Of a stretch of DNA of 64,000 nt, positions 38,760 to 48,388 are shown piece by piece. The stretch is taken from contig JAIWND010000010.1 in the NCBI GenBank assembly GCA_025330725.1, forward strand, positions 248,001 to 312,000, in the 5' to 3' direction. The position numbers and the translations under genes are program-made. This DNA is from Chlamydoabsidia padenii. Lineage: Eukaryota; Mucoromycota; Mucoromycetes; Mucorales; Cunninghamellaceae. The notes under the pieces are model-generated. The model saw only the letters and a program-made list of their open reading frames with translations, made no database searches and had not been told where the DNA came from. Each line of letters begins with the position of its first letter. Positions within the stretch are counted from its first letter, which is position 1.

Positions 38760-39112
38760 TGTTGGATCGTAAGTACTATATAAATCACTGGGTAAAGGTA
38801 AATGGGTTTTAGAAGAGAAGTAAACAATAGAATAGATATTTTATTGATTGATAGTTAATAGTTAATAATAATAAAGGACAACTTATATATATATGTGATG
38901 TTAATGGCTGACTACGAATTAATGAACATGTCAGGGCATGTCAGGAGATGTTTGATGGAAAGAAAAGAAAAGAAGAGATAAATTAAATGTCCGACGGTCA
39001 GGTGACCGTCGACTGTCGTTTTCGAGGGTCGGCTCTTCTTTTCACCGAACGTTTACCTAAAGAGGGAACTACCATAGGGATACCTGCTTTATCATGAGGC
39101 CAAGATCTAACA
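38760..39112 (-). repeat. 3' LTR of the Ty3/gypsy element
   Basis: 353 bp, paired with 43809-44161. The integrase frame runs on into it and ends at 38998. Its outer edge is 10 bp from the 5' end of tRNA-Phe. Confidence 0.95.
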
Positions 39113-40880
39113 ACACCTCCCCCCAAGCTTGATGTACGTCCTCGTATATCCAAATCAATATCATGGTCAGAATCTTCATAACGGGAACGAGTGACTTGAT
39201 TTTGACCACCGGAGTTCGAACTTGGCATCAGCGCGTCTTGATTGTTTTTCTTGAAAATTAATTTTTCCTCCTCGTTCGCTTCTTCACCTTCGGATATATC
39301 CACATCGAACATCTTGTCAGGATCCACGTCAAAAGCAGCACCAGCATCAGCAATATCCACAGCAGTATCTTCGATAATTTCTTCGTCTTCTTCGGGCGGT
39401 AGCAATTCTTCAATTACCACAGGCTTTTCTTCTTGTTGGACGGCTTCTTCAACAACTTGATCTTTTTGTATCGACAACGCATCAGTACCAGTAGCACTCA
39501 ACTCAGGCAACACAGACGAAGGCATATCCACAATAGAATGATCACGCAAAGCACCAGCAGGCCATCTCGCTCTTGAAGCAGCAACATCGAACCACGGCTT
39601 TGTTTCCAGTATTGTATCCATCGTCTTTACCTTTTTTAATCTATCGGCGTGCACCCAGTCTTGTTTTACGACACCACCAAAGGTTTCCAATTGGTACACA
39701 TCAGTTTGGTCATTCTTCTTGAATATCCGGTAAGGTCCTTCCCAGTTATATTCCAAACCATAGCGTTGTTCCAGACGTAATAATACTAAATCACCGATTT
39801 CGAATTCAATAGGTTGAATAATAGAGTCCCACTTGGTCTTGACTTTATCAGCATACGACTTGGCACGGAATTCAGCAGCAGCTCTTGCTTGACCTAAATC
39901 TTCAAGTTCCTTTGCGGTTCTGGCATTATTGGACAACTCATCTTGTACTTCTTCTCTTGATAAAAACGGACGCAAGGAATCACCAGGCAAAACAGGTTCA
40001 CGACCATACACCAAATAAAACGGCGAATAACCAGTTGTAGAATGCTTGCGAATTCTCAAGGCCCAAACAGCAGAATCAAGGTATAAGTCCCATTCGTGTA
40101 TTGCACCATGTAAGTATTTACGTAACATTGTCTTGATCATACCATTGACCCTTTCTACTTTGCCATTAGTTCTAGGATGAAACGCTGAAGTAAACTTGTG
40201 ATTAATACTGATTCTACTTGTATACTTGGACAACACATCCGACATAAATTGACTTCCTCTGTCAGATACAATCTCCAACGGACAACCAAATCTCAACACA
40301 ATTTCTTCATACAAGAAATTTGCTACTGTAGTCGCTTTTGCATCAGGACACGCTCTTGCTATCGGCCAACTCGTTGCGGAATCCACAGCCACTAGAATCC
40401 AACGGTTACGATTACGGGTCACCGGTAGTTCTCCAACAAAGTCCAAATGCCACCTTGCGAACGGTTGTGCAGTCTCCAAAGGGTGTAACGGCGCTTTGTG
40501 CTTGCTCTTATCAGGTCGACCAGCTAATTGACACTCTTGACAAGTCTCCAACCAGGTACGTACTTCTTTATCCATATTGGGCCACCAGTATCTTGACTCC
40601 AGCAAGTGCATCATTGTTTTAATACTTGCATGACCAGCTTGTTGATGATACTTGCTAACTAACTCGGCTCTTTCCACATATGGTACGAAAGGAATCCAAT
40701 CGTCGACCCCCCTACGCCTTAAAATCACCTTATCTTCTGTTACCTTCCAGCAATCTTTGTCTTTCTGTAGTTGGGTCTTGACTTCAGCAGGAACGGCACC
40801 ATCATCATATAACAGGTACAACGGCCAATCCGAATCGTGGACAACAGGCGGCAACAAAGTATCCAAGGCATAAAGGTATT
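38998..40880 (-). pseudogene. pol: pol, integrase part (frame separated by a frameshift)
   Basis: Open frame of 622 codons. It begins after RNase H with DSDWPLYLLYDDG, then the integrase HHCC zinc region (HQQAGH ... CQECQ), the DDE core with WHLDFVGELP, VAVDSATSW, VSDRGSQF and HPRTNGKVERVN, the GPY/F-like region NWEGPYRIFKK and a long acidic C-terminal tail. I see no chromodomain. A one-base indel near 40880 separates it from the RNase H frame. The end of the frame lies inside the 3' LTR. Confidence 0.85.
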
Positions 40881-41405
40881 CGGTACAACAGGGACATCAT
40901 CTTCACCATCATCAGATTCATCGGCTTTACTCGGCATCCTTGACAAGGCATCTGGCACCACTTGGTCTTTTCCTGGGCGATATTGGATATTGGGATTGTA
41001 TAGCTCCAGTTCATTCATCCACCTGGTCAGTCTTGGCGTGGGCAACTTCTGCGATCGATAATACTTTAAAGGTAAATGATCTGTGTATACAACATAATTA
41101 GTACCATCGATGAAACACCTCCAAGTACGCAACGCATGCAAAATAGCTAACAATTCTCTTTCCTGTGCAGGGTATGCTTGTTCGGCTTTGGAGAACTTAT
41201 GTGATTCGAATGCCACCACGTATTCCTTGTTATCAGCATCCACCTGGGTCAACACAGCACCACACGCAAAGTCAGAAGCATCGGTATAAATGGCATATGG
41301 ACGATCAGTATCAGGGGCACGAAGAATCGGTGCATTGGTTAAACGATCCTTCAGCGTCTTGAAAGCTTCTTCACACTCGGCATTCCACTGTATCTTTCGG
41401 CGTTT
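40881..41405 (-). pseudogene. pol: pol, RNase H part (frame bounded by two frameshifts)
   Basis: Contains the Ty3-type RNase H: IYTDASDFACGAVL (first catalytic Asp in YTDASD), VVAFESHKFSKAEQAYP, ERELLAILHALRTWR, YVVYTDHLPLKY and PGKDQVVPDALSRM. It is out of frame with RT upstream (indel near 41403-41410, in a short G run) and with integrase downstream (indel near 40880). Confidence 0.85.
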
Positions 41406-43021
41406 GGGTCCTTGTCCTTGGGTTTGATTGACAACGGAGCAGCAATATTAGCAAAGTTGGCAACAAAACGACGATAGTATGATGCTAATCCCAAAAACTG
41501 TCTGATCTCCTGTACATTGGTTGGTGTGGGCCATTCACGAATCTTCTTGACTTTAGCATCCTCGGGCAGAATTCCATTGGCAGTAACCTTGTATCCCACG
41601 AACGATAGCTCTTGTACACCAAATCGACACTTCTCCGGATTCAGATATAACTTATGCTTGCGTAACTTGTCCAATACCATACGTACATGCTTTTCATGGT
41701 CTTCTAAGGTAGGTGAAAAGATTAGTATGTCATCCAAATAGACAAGCGCAAACTTATCCTTAAATTCCTCCAAAACACGATTCATTAGGGACTGGAAGGT
41801 TGGCGGGGCATTGGTCAATCCGAACGGCAACACCTTGAATTGAAATTGGCCGTATCTTGTGTTGAACGCGGTCTTCTCCTTATCTTGATCTCGTAGGCGT
41901 ACTTGGTGATATCCAGACTTCAGATCCAATGTCGAGAAATACTTGGCGGTTCCCAATTGCTCCAAACATTCGTCAATTCTTGGTAGTGGATACTTGTTTT
42001 TTATGGTGACCTTGTTGATAGCACGGTAATCAACACACAGACGCATGGATCCATCCTTCTTGCGAACGAACAGAACAGGTGCACCCCACGGCGAATGACT
42101 AGGTTCGATCAGTCCTTTTTCCTTCAACTTGGCAAGTTGCTCTTGTAGTTCCTTCAACTCCTTGGGACTGGTCTTGTATGGCGGTCGGCTAATGGGTTTT
42201 GCTTCTCCAGTATCGATAACGTGCTCAATATCACGTTCAGGCGGCAGATCCGGTAAGTCATCCTTGAATAGATCGGCATAATCCTTCTTGATCTTAATAT
42301 TTAACGGACTTATGTCATCTTCTTTAGGTACAGACGACTCGGTTATCAGCAACCACCTCATTTCACCACCATGTTTGACAGCACGATCAGCTTGCTTGGG
42401 GCTACAGACGAAATTTAACTCAGGATCTTGCTTGGGCATCTCCGGCTTCAAAATGATATCTCCATTCGGCTTCTTGATTGTCCACGTGCGGTCAGACCAA
42501 TTCGGCTTTGGATTTGCACCCTTCAACCATTCCAACCCTAAAATCAAATCAAAACGACTTGGAAAAATCAGTGCTCGAACGACATACTCTTCTTCTACAC
42601 CTGTACTTCCCCGGAAAGTAATCGGAATTTCGGCCACGTTCTTCACCCACATAACACCCTTCGCTGCTGTCTTGATCGGCAACGGTTCTTCTAGCTTGGT
42701 CTTCTTGAATCCTTTGGCCCACCGTTTTGACACATAGTTGGACGTAGCACCTGAATCAATCAACACACTAATCGGCTCATCTTTGATATACGCTTCGTAA
42801 GTAGGTAATCCACAAGAATCCATAGTCGTATTAATCTCATGCAAATGGTCGCTCTCCTTCTTCCAATAGTCACTATCGGCCACCACCTTCGATTCGATCA
42901 CCAACGCATCTTCCACCTCTTTGCCAGCATGAGGACCTTTATTTATACGCAAGGTCGATCCTCCTACAGTCCTTGCGTCTTGTCTTTTAAACCTTCGGCT
43001 GCCTTCTTCACCAATGGACAA
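41351..43021 (-). CDS. pol: pol, protease and reverse transcriptase part
   Basis: About 556 codons in the -1 frame relative to gag, overlapping it by 58 nt. Retropepsin motif VLIDSGATSNYVS is followed by the RT with PPYKTSPKELKELQEQL, SPWGAPVLFVRKKDGS, LCVDYRAINKVTIK, TLDLKSGYHQVRL, LPFGLTNAP and the catalytic YLDDILIF. The last about 18 codons after the thumb/connection run into the frameshift at about 41405. Expression as gag-pol would need a -1 frameshift; the overlap holds T TTA AAA on the sense strand (42985-42991). Confidence 0.92.
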   Translation of the reverse strand: MSIGEEGSRRFKRQDARTVGGSTLRINKGPHAGKEVEDALVIESKVVADSDYWKKESDHLHEINTTMDSCGLPTYEAYIKDEPISVLIDSGATSNYVSKRWAKGFKKTKLEEPLPIKTAAKGVMWVKNVAEIPITFRGSTGVEEEYVVRALIFPSRFDLILGLEWLKGANPKPNWSDRTWTIKKPNGDIILKPEMPKQDPELNFVCSPKQADRAVKHGGEMRWLLITESSVPKEDDISPLNIKIKKDYADLFKDDLPDLPPERDIEHVIDTGEAKPISRPPYKTSPKELKELQEQLAKLKEKGLIEPSHSPWGAPVLFVRKKDGSMRLCVDYRAINKVTIKNKYPLPRIDECLEQLGTAKYFSTLDLKSGYHQVRLRDQDKEKTAFNTRYGQFQFKVLPFGLTNAPPTFQSLMNRVLEEFKDKFALVYLDDILIFSPTLEDHEKHVRMVLDKLRKHKLYLNPEKCRFGVQELSFVGYKVTANGILPEDAKVKKIREWPTPTNVQEIRQFLGLASYYRRFVANFANIAAPLSIKPKDKDPNAERYSGMPSVKKLSRR

Positions 43022-43797
43022 TCCTTGACAAAATGATCAGAACTACCACAACAGTAACATCCTTTACGATTTCTTGACGGCTTGGTGGTCTTCTTCTTAT
43101 CCTTGTCTCTCTTGGTTGACGCTTCAACGTAGTCCAATTCCATGGGCACGGCACCGGTCTTCCTCTTCCAACGGAGTCTTGGTTCACCAGACGATTGACG
43201 AGCTTCTTCGTACGCCAATGCATACTCGCCAGCAGCAGTAACCGTTTTAGGAGCGAAGGTACGTACATGCGCTTGTACCTCCGACCTTAGTCCACGCACG
43301 AACTTGTCCAGGGCTTCGGCATCCGATACATCTCCAACCACCATTCGAAGTTCTTCAAACTGCTCGATGTAGTTAACCACGGATCCTGATTGATATAACC
43401 TAGCTAACCTGTCTCTTGCATTATGGTAGGCACCTGCGGGAACGAACGACACTTTTACGGCAGCACGCAACTCATCCCAATTCTCCGGCACATCCGACGA
43501 ACTATCTGCTTGCAATCTTCTCCACCAGATTTTAGCTTTCGGTCCCAGCAAAGTAATAGCGAAATCCAGGCGATCGTTGTATGGCATGTTGGTCATCTTG
43601 AAGTAATGATCCATATCCGCGATCCAGTTTTCGACTTCCACGGCATCACGATTTCCACTAAGGTGTCCAGGTAAGGGAATCTTTACTTTATGTGATTGGA
43701 ATCCGGCATCACCACCAGCTTGACGGGTCATAAGTAGGTTGATGGCGTTGGCCATTTGGATCATAGCTTCTTCGAAATTAGATGACATTCTTGACAC
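42964..43797 (-). CDS. gag: gag polyprotein
   Basis: 277 aa capsid/nucleocapsid protein starting 12 nt inside the 5' LTR edge. A retrotransposon gag domain (VENWIADMDHYFKMTNMPY, LLGPKAKIWWRRL, FVPAGAYHNARDRLARLYQ, YIEQFEELRMVVG) is followed by a basic linker and one CCHC zinc knuckle, CYCCGSSDHFVKDC. The frame appears intact and ends in the overlap with pol. Confidence 0.92.
   Translation of the reverse strand: MSRMSSNFEEAMIQMANAINLLMTRQAGGDAGFQSHKVKIPLPGHLSGNRDAVEVENWIADMDHYFKMTNMPYNDRLDFAITLLGPKAKIWWRRLQADSSSDVPENWDELRAAVKVSFVPAGAYHNARDRLARLYQSGSVVNYIEQFEELRMVVGDVSDAEALDKFVRGLRSEVQAHVRTFAPKTVTAAGEYALAYEEARQSSGEPRLRWKRKTGAVPMELDYVEASTKRDKDKKKTTKPSRNRKGCYCCGSSDHFVKDCPLVKKAAEGLKDKTQGL
42985..42991 (-). 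promoter_or_regulatory. candidate -1 ribosomal frameshift site T TTA AAA
   Basis: On the sense strand the gag frame reads GGT TTA AAA GAC and the pol frame AGG TTT AAA AGA, so slipping back one base at TTTAAAA joins gag to pol inside their overlap. The heptamer fits X XXY YYZ. I did not find an obvious downstream pseudoknot by eye. Confidence 0.6.
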
Positions 43798-43806
43798 AAG
43801 CTACCA
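43793..43806 (-). other. candidate primer-binding site
   Basis: TGGTAGCTTGTGTC on the sense strand, 2 nt inside the 5' LTR. The leading TGG matches a tRNA CCA end; the first seven bases fit initiator tRNA-Met, the rest does not, so the priming tRNA is uncertain. Confidence 0.5.
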
Positions 43807-43808
43807 GT

Positions 43809-44161
43809 TGTTGGATCGTAAGTACTATATAAATCACTGGGTAAAGGTAAATGGGTTTTAGAAGAGAAGTAGACAATAGAATAGATATTTTATTGATTGA
43901 TAGTTAATAGTTAATAATAATAAAGGACAACTTATATATATATGTGATGTTAATGGCTGACTACGAATTAATGAACATGTCAGGGTATGTCAGGAGATGT
44001 TTGATGGAAAGAAAAGAAAAGAAGAGATAAATTAAATGTCCGACGGTCAGGTGATCGTCGACTGTCGTTTTCGAGGGTCGGCTCTTCTTTTCACCGAACG
44101 TTTACCTAAAGAGGGAACTACCATAGGGATACCTGCTTTATCATGAGGCCAAGATCTAACA
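43809..44161 (-). repeat. 5' LTR of the Ty3/gypsy element
   Basis: 353 bp, about 99 % identical to 38760-39112. Its outer edge is 10 bp from the 5' end of tRNA-Leu. Confidence 0.95.
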
Positions 44162-44171
44162 CTTCAGTTAA

Positions 44172-44254
44172 GGTGATATGGCCGAGTTGGTCTAAGGCGC
44201 CGCACTCAAGTTGCGGTCTCGCAAGAGGCGAGGGTTCAAATCCCTCTGTCACCA
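44172..44254 (+). tRNA. tRNA-Leu(CAA)
   Basis: 83 nt class II tRNA: acceptor GGTGATA with TGTCACC, anticodon stem-loop CCGCA-CTCAAGT-TGCGG with anticodon CAA, long variable arm (TCTCGCAAGAGGCG), T arm with GGTTCAAATCC, discriminator A. No intron. TTTTT stop follows at 44256. Confidence 0.96.
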
Positions 44255-44462
44255 CTTTTTCTACTTCCCGATTATCGGAGTTGAAAATATTTTTGTGTTG
44301 CGGCTATAACTGGTTGTTGTTATGGCACCAAAGGTAGTAAAAGTAGGTTTTGTTTTATAAAAGAGTAGTGAGCACCAGAATCTTTTTGGTAAGATTCAAC
44401 CTTTAAGATGTACTTGAATGTACTTGGTAATTTAAGAGGGAAAAAAATATCGACCGAGGCAA

Positions 44463-44480
44463 GTCGGGATTTGAAAATAA
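44463..44480 (+). promoter_or_regulatory. GTCGGGATTTGAAAATAA motif
   Basis: Exact GGGATTTGAA core of the recurrent element, 210 bp downstream of tRNA-Leu, no start codon nearby. Confidence 0.35.
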
Positions 44481-44681
44481 AATAAAAAGAGGCCCTTGAA
44501 GCAAAGTAAGAGCAGTAAAGGCAGAAGTTACGCTTGTTAAGTAACTTGTATATAAAAGAGAGAGGCTAAAGAAGATCTTTTTAGTTTTGTACTAAAGTTT
44601 TTATTTGAGAACTTGTTAACTGAAGAAGAGATAAAAGAACAGAAAAAAGCTGGCTATTTATACTAAAAAAAAAATATCGGA

Positions 44682-44772
44682 CAACAGTGATGGTAAAAAT
44701 AAGGCAACGGTGGTGGTAAAAACAAAGACATCGGTGGTGGTAAGAATAAAGTTACTTTAGGTGGTAAAAAAT
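44682..44772 (+). repeat. imperfect minisatellite, about 30-bp unit
   Basis: Four degenerate units of the type ACATCGGTGGTGGTAAGAA. The unit GTGGTGGTAA is repeated with spacing of about 28-32 bp. Confidence 0.5.
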
Positions 44773-44792
44773 ATAGAGAATCAAGTCGATAA

Positions 44793-44880
44793 TCAGTTTG
44801 GCTGCATAGCCCAATTCATTAGTTCGTCAAGGTTAAATAAGCCGCCCAAGGACGGGGTTTCAAGTTCGTCCTCCTCAACA
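44793..44880 (+). pseudogene. possible tRNA remnant
   Basis: Has an A-box-like TAGCCCAATTCATTAG and, 48 nt on, a B-box-like GGGTTTCAAGTTC. The acceptor arms do not pair and the T loop has an extra base, so at best this is a decayed tRNA. Confidence 0.2.
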
Positions 44881-45536
44881 CTTGTCTTCTTTCTTTTATC
44901 TTCCTTGCATATCATCGTACTAAACTTCAAATGGTAATAGATTAAAGCACATACTGTTGAGCCATTTAAATAGATGAAAACATTTTTTTATCATTTTTTT
45001 TTCTTTCTTTCTTATTTTGAACTTGATTCTGTGAGTAGTTATTTTACTTGTTCCAATGATATTCCAATGATAGGCATGAATGAAGGTATATATTGAAGAA
45101 ACTACAAAGTTCTACACAATGTTATTATAATGGTTTCACTTTTGATATACGGAAGAAATGACATGCGCTTCATCTTTGCAGAGAGAAAAAATAAAAAGTA
45201 AGCCGACCATAAAAGGCAATTGGACCCTTCTTCCTGCCCATCATCCCCTTCTATTCATAGCGATTAGATAATCATAATACAACGTTCGGAGGCAACTGAT
45301 CTAATATCTTTCTATAAACCCTCTTTCCATCTATATAAATACCTATTCACATGGGGATAAAGCCGTATACCCATCACCTTTCTTCTAAAACAACAAACAT
45401 CATTATAAAGTCATCCATCTTTTATTACTGTTATCATTTATAATAAAGCTAATCTACTTTACTATCTATGTATCTATGTATCTATGTATTTAAATAAGGA
45501 AAATCTACCCAAGATATGTCGCCAAAGAAATCGTCA

Positions 45537-46027
45537 TCATTCATCATGGTCGGATATTATGGCAAACACATTCAAACTAGCCAAATTAATCGGTGAATCG
45601 TATTCCTTTGCTAATGCAAACATATCCCCCATATGATCAAAGTTGATATGAGGACTATAGCTTGAGATCAGCATATACCGTTGGCCAGGAAGATCAGGTA
45701 GTGGTGTAACGTTGGGGCAAATCAAGAGTGTCCTAAAGAGTAAAAAATCTGTTTTTAGCCATACAGTCATACACCCAACATCCCTCTCCTTTCTTTTTTT
45801 TTTTTCTTTTTCTTCTTTACCTTTCATATGTTCCAGGTGTTTCCTTGGAAGCAGCAAATTCTACCTGTACACGGTCCTTGTCATGTTTTCGATATGCGCT
45901 GCCCTGACGGGGTTTCAATGCATTGTAGAGCTTGGTTTTATCGCCTGCCACATCTTCGATCGAGACTTGAGCAGGTCCATCTACAGAATTAACATTAAAT
46001 TATTAGTACAACCTACCTGCCACTCCC

Positions 46028-46071
<44 letters not shown>

Positions 46072-46353
46072 ATCTTTTTACCTTTCCAAGCCAATGGGAA
46101 CGACAATAAATGTCGAGGAGGCATATAAGTCTTGTGGAATATAACGTGGGTCGTAAGATTGAATCCATTAGTGGTGATAGGGCCTAATAACAAGAGAGTA
46201 AGTTTAAGCATTCTGATACCCACCCATCTGAATAGCTACTTACCACCAACTGGGGTGATATCGCAGGTCAGGTCTCCAGAGGCTAATAATTCACATCCAT
46301 TGATCCCCATTGATTGACGTTGAACAAAGGATATGGTAGGAACAACTCCAGCC

Positions 46354-46390
<37 letters not shown>

Positions 46391-48045
46391 AGAAATTAAG
46401 CACACCATGTTACATGTTTTAGTTTCCCATTACCTGATGTAGATTTCCAAAGATGAAGGATGTTACCAAATTGAATGCACACCAAAGAAGCTATATAATG
46501 TTAATACACAATGTTAGTATGTGATCCTTATTTTGACATTTCTATAGGTTAGCTTACCATAAATGGAAGGGTTCCAATTGATGATGTTTGATCCCACGTA
46601 TACACCATCACCAAAGGTACGAGCATGGGTACCAGGAATCGTGCTTCTTGATGTGGCATCAAAGATAGCCCAATCATTGCATTGACAACAATCCCTGCCA
46701 GTACTACATATAATAATAAAAAACCCCTCTATCTTGATTAGTTTCCTTGGACGATATCTTTTCTTTTTTCTTTTTCTTGGACATACCATAAAACAGATAC
46801 CCTGGCGATTCTTCACGGGCTTTTTTCATTGTAGTCACAAACGCCCAGAGTGCCATCACAGCCAGAGGACCATAGAGTAAAGGAAAGTTCACCAAGAGAT
46901 GGGTGTAGCGCGGGTGCAGACCATGAAGTGCCAGATTGTCCACCTTGAGATTATAAGCCAAATTATTCCATACCGTCCATGTCAGCCCACCTTCCCATCG
47001 AAGAGAGAGTAAAGAAGTAACAAAAGGCTGATCGAGTGGCGTGCCCGCTTGCCATATCAGTTTTAGACTGCCATAGTAGAGGGAATCTGTCACCACCATT
47101 ACGCCCGCCACCAATGATGCACCCAAAAGGAACATCACCATACTATGAATCAATCGACCTTGACGTCTATCCATCAAAAAAACATATAAAAAAAGTTAAC
47201 CAAGTGTGTTATTCATTTGATGGGTCGGATACTTACCTTGCAAGATACAAAAAGGCCAGACCTATTGGGAATCCATACAAAAGGAAGGTGATGCGGGTAA
47301 ACAGACCAGCACTGATAAGACAGCCCATACCAAACCCAGAAGATTGACGACCATCAAAGTTGACAAGAGCAAGTAGACTAAGACTGAGTATGACAGATTC
47401 GATCGCATTGGAGAAGGGTCGCGTATTATAAACCATGGTGACTTGGCTGGTGGCTACAAAGAGGAGGGGCAATACTTCGTCTTTTCCCAAACGTTGACAG
47501 AGTCGATACACCACATAATCTACAAAATGGAGATGGATAGTAAGTTTTTTTTTTCCCTCCTCCCAAATGTTCCTTTACCTGTCACCAAAGTCAGGCCAAA
47601 ACAAGCTGATCGCTCCACCAGAAACAAAGTCAATGTCTGTTGCACTATTTCCATATCAAAAGTTGTTATTACGTGACTTTTTGTTATTTATCCTATTCCC
47701 TTTATACCTTCTGTCACCACATTAAACCATTGTTGTGCCAAGGTCATGAGCCAAAACGGTAATCCAGTTGTTAAGAACCTATAAATATAAAACACCCAAT
47801 AAAAGTGCTTTAGCATAACCCATCCGTTTTCTTATTTTCCTATTTACTTACGGTATTAAAATAGATCGAGCAGCGTGGTCAGGTTGGAATTCCCAAGGAA
47901 TTAAAGTATCCACCTTCAAAATGGCACGCGCAGTGATTTCAGGTGATTGGAAGAATTCGTCAGGATGGACATAGCCCGGTAAACTGGCCATCATCCATCT
48001 GAGCCAAAGTAATACACCATAACAGACCAAAAACCCTTTCCCCAT
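45537..48045 (-). CDS. smp3: GPI mannosyltransferase 4 (SMP3/PIG-Z type)
   Basis: Multi-pass ER enzyme of family GT22 that adds a mannose from dolichol-P-mannose to the GPI core. Eleven exons on the minus strand: 48045-47852, 47778-47708, 47644-47579, 47519-47237, 47166-46787, 46703-46558, 46490-46434, 46352-46244, 46183-46082, 45980-45821, 45732-45537; 1764 nt, 587 aa. Lumenal [10 protein letters not shown] (about residue 27) carries the catalytic HPDE/HEDE-type acids, then [12 protein letters not shown], several hydrophobic helices and [11 protein letters not shown], the conserved GT22 loop. HPDEFFQ points to SMP3/PIG-Z; PIG-B or ALG12 cannot be excluded without alignment. Intron 9 contains a 38-nt poly-T on the plus strand (poly-A in the transcript). 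Confidence 0.88.
46030..46067 (+). repeat. poly-T run of about 38 nt
   Basis: In intron 9 of the SMP3-type gene. Unlike the other long runs it is poly-A on the sense strand. Confidence 0.9.
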
Positions 48046-48388
48046 GTTATTGATTAAGAATCGTAAAGAGAAGGGGAAAAAATAAAAATCCTATTCGGCT
48101 TTACTTTATGTCCGTTCATGATTTATCCGAGTTTCAAGCGCCGATCGAATCGTTTGATTTTTCATGCACAGAGACAGCTTTTTTATTGGGGATGAAGTAA
48201 AAAAATGCTATATAATAAAAACTATAGGGGAAAAAAAAAGGATGGGATGTGCTAATAAAAGAGACATGAAGGAATGAATATCTTGTAGTAACAAAAGAGG
48301 ATGGGATATGTATAATAAGATGTGACAAAGAAGAGTAGAGATGTAAAAAGAGTAAACAGAGATGGGAGATGATGAGGAAGGTTATAAT

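Larger units (their letters stand above)
38760..44161 (-). mobile_element. Ty3/gypsy-type LTR retrotransposon, inserted between two tRNA genes
   Basis: 5402-bp element read on the minus strand with 353-bp LTRs at 43809-44161 (5') and 38760-39112 (3'). The LTRs start TGTT and end AACA and differ at only three positions that I can see, so insertion is recent. A primer-binding site starts 2 nt inside the 5' LTR (TGGTAGC, which would fit a tRNA ending GCTACCA, as initiator tRNA-Met does over 7 nt). A polypurine tract TTGGGGGGAGG lies at 39116-39126, 3 nt before the 3' LTR. Gene order gag, protease, RT, RNase H, integrase marks Ty3/gypsy. Pol is broken by two frameshifts, so this copy is not autonomous. 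Both flanks are exactly 10 bp from tRNA genes, and no target-site duplication is visible (TGTAA left, CTTCA right). Confidence 0.95.
44255..45536. other. intergenic region with a short repeat and a motif copy
   Basis: Contains a GTCGGGATTTGAAAATAA motif (44463-44480), an imperfect tandem array of GGTGGTAAAAAYAAAG units (44682-44772), and a tRNA-like remnant (44793-44880). No protein gene seen. Confidence 0.4.

Noticed and set aside
39242..42737. Plus-strand frames inside the retrotransposon
   Set aside because: Antisense shadows of pol; no domain.
44238..44248. TTCAAATCCC in tRNA-Leu
   Set aside because: This is the T arm/B box of the tRNA, explained by the tRNA itself.
44793..44880. Third tRNA gene
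   Set aside because: A- and B-box-like strings are present but no cloverleaf forms and the acceptor ends do not pair.
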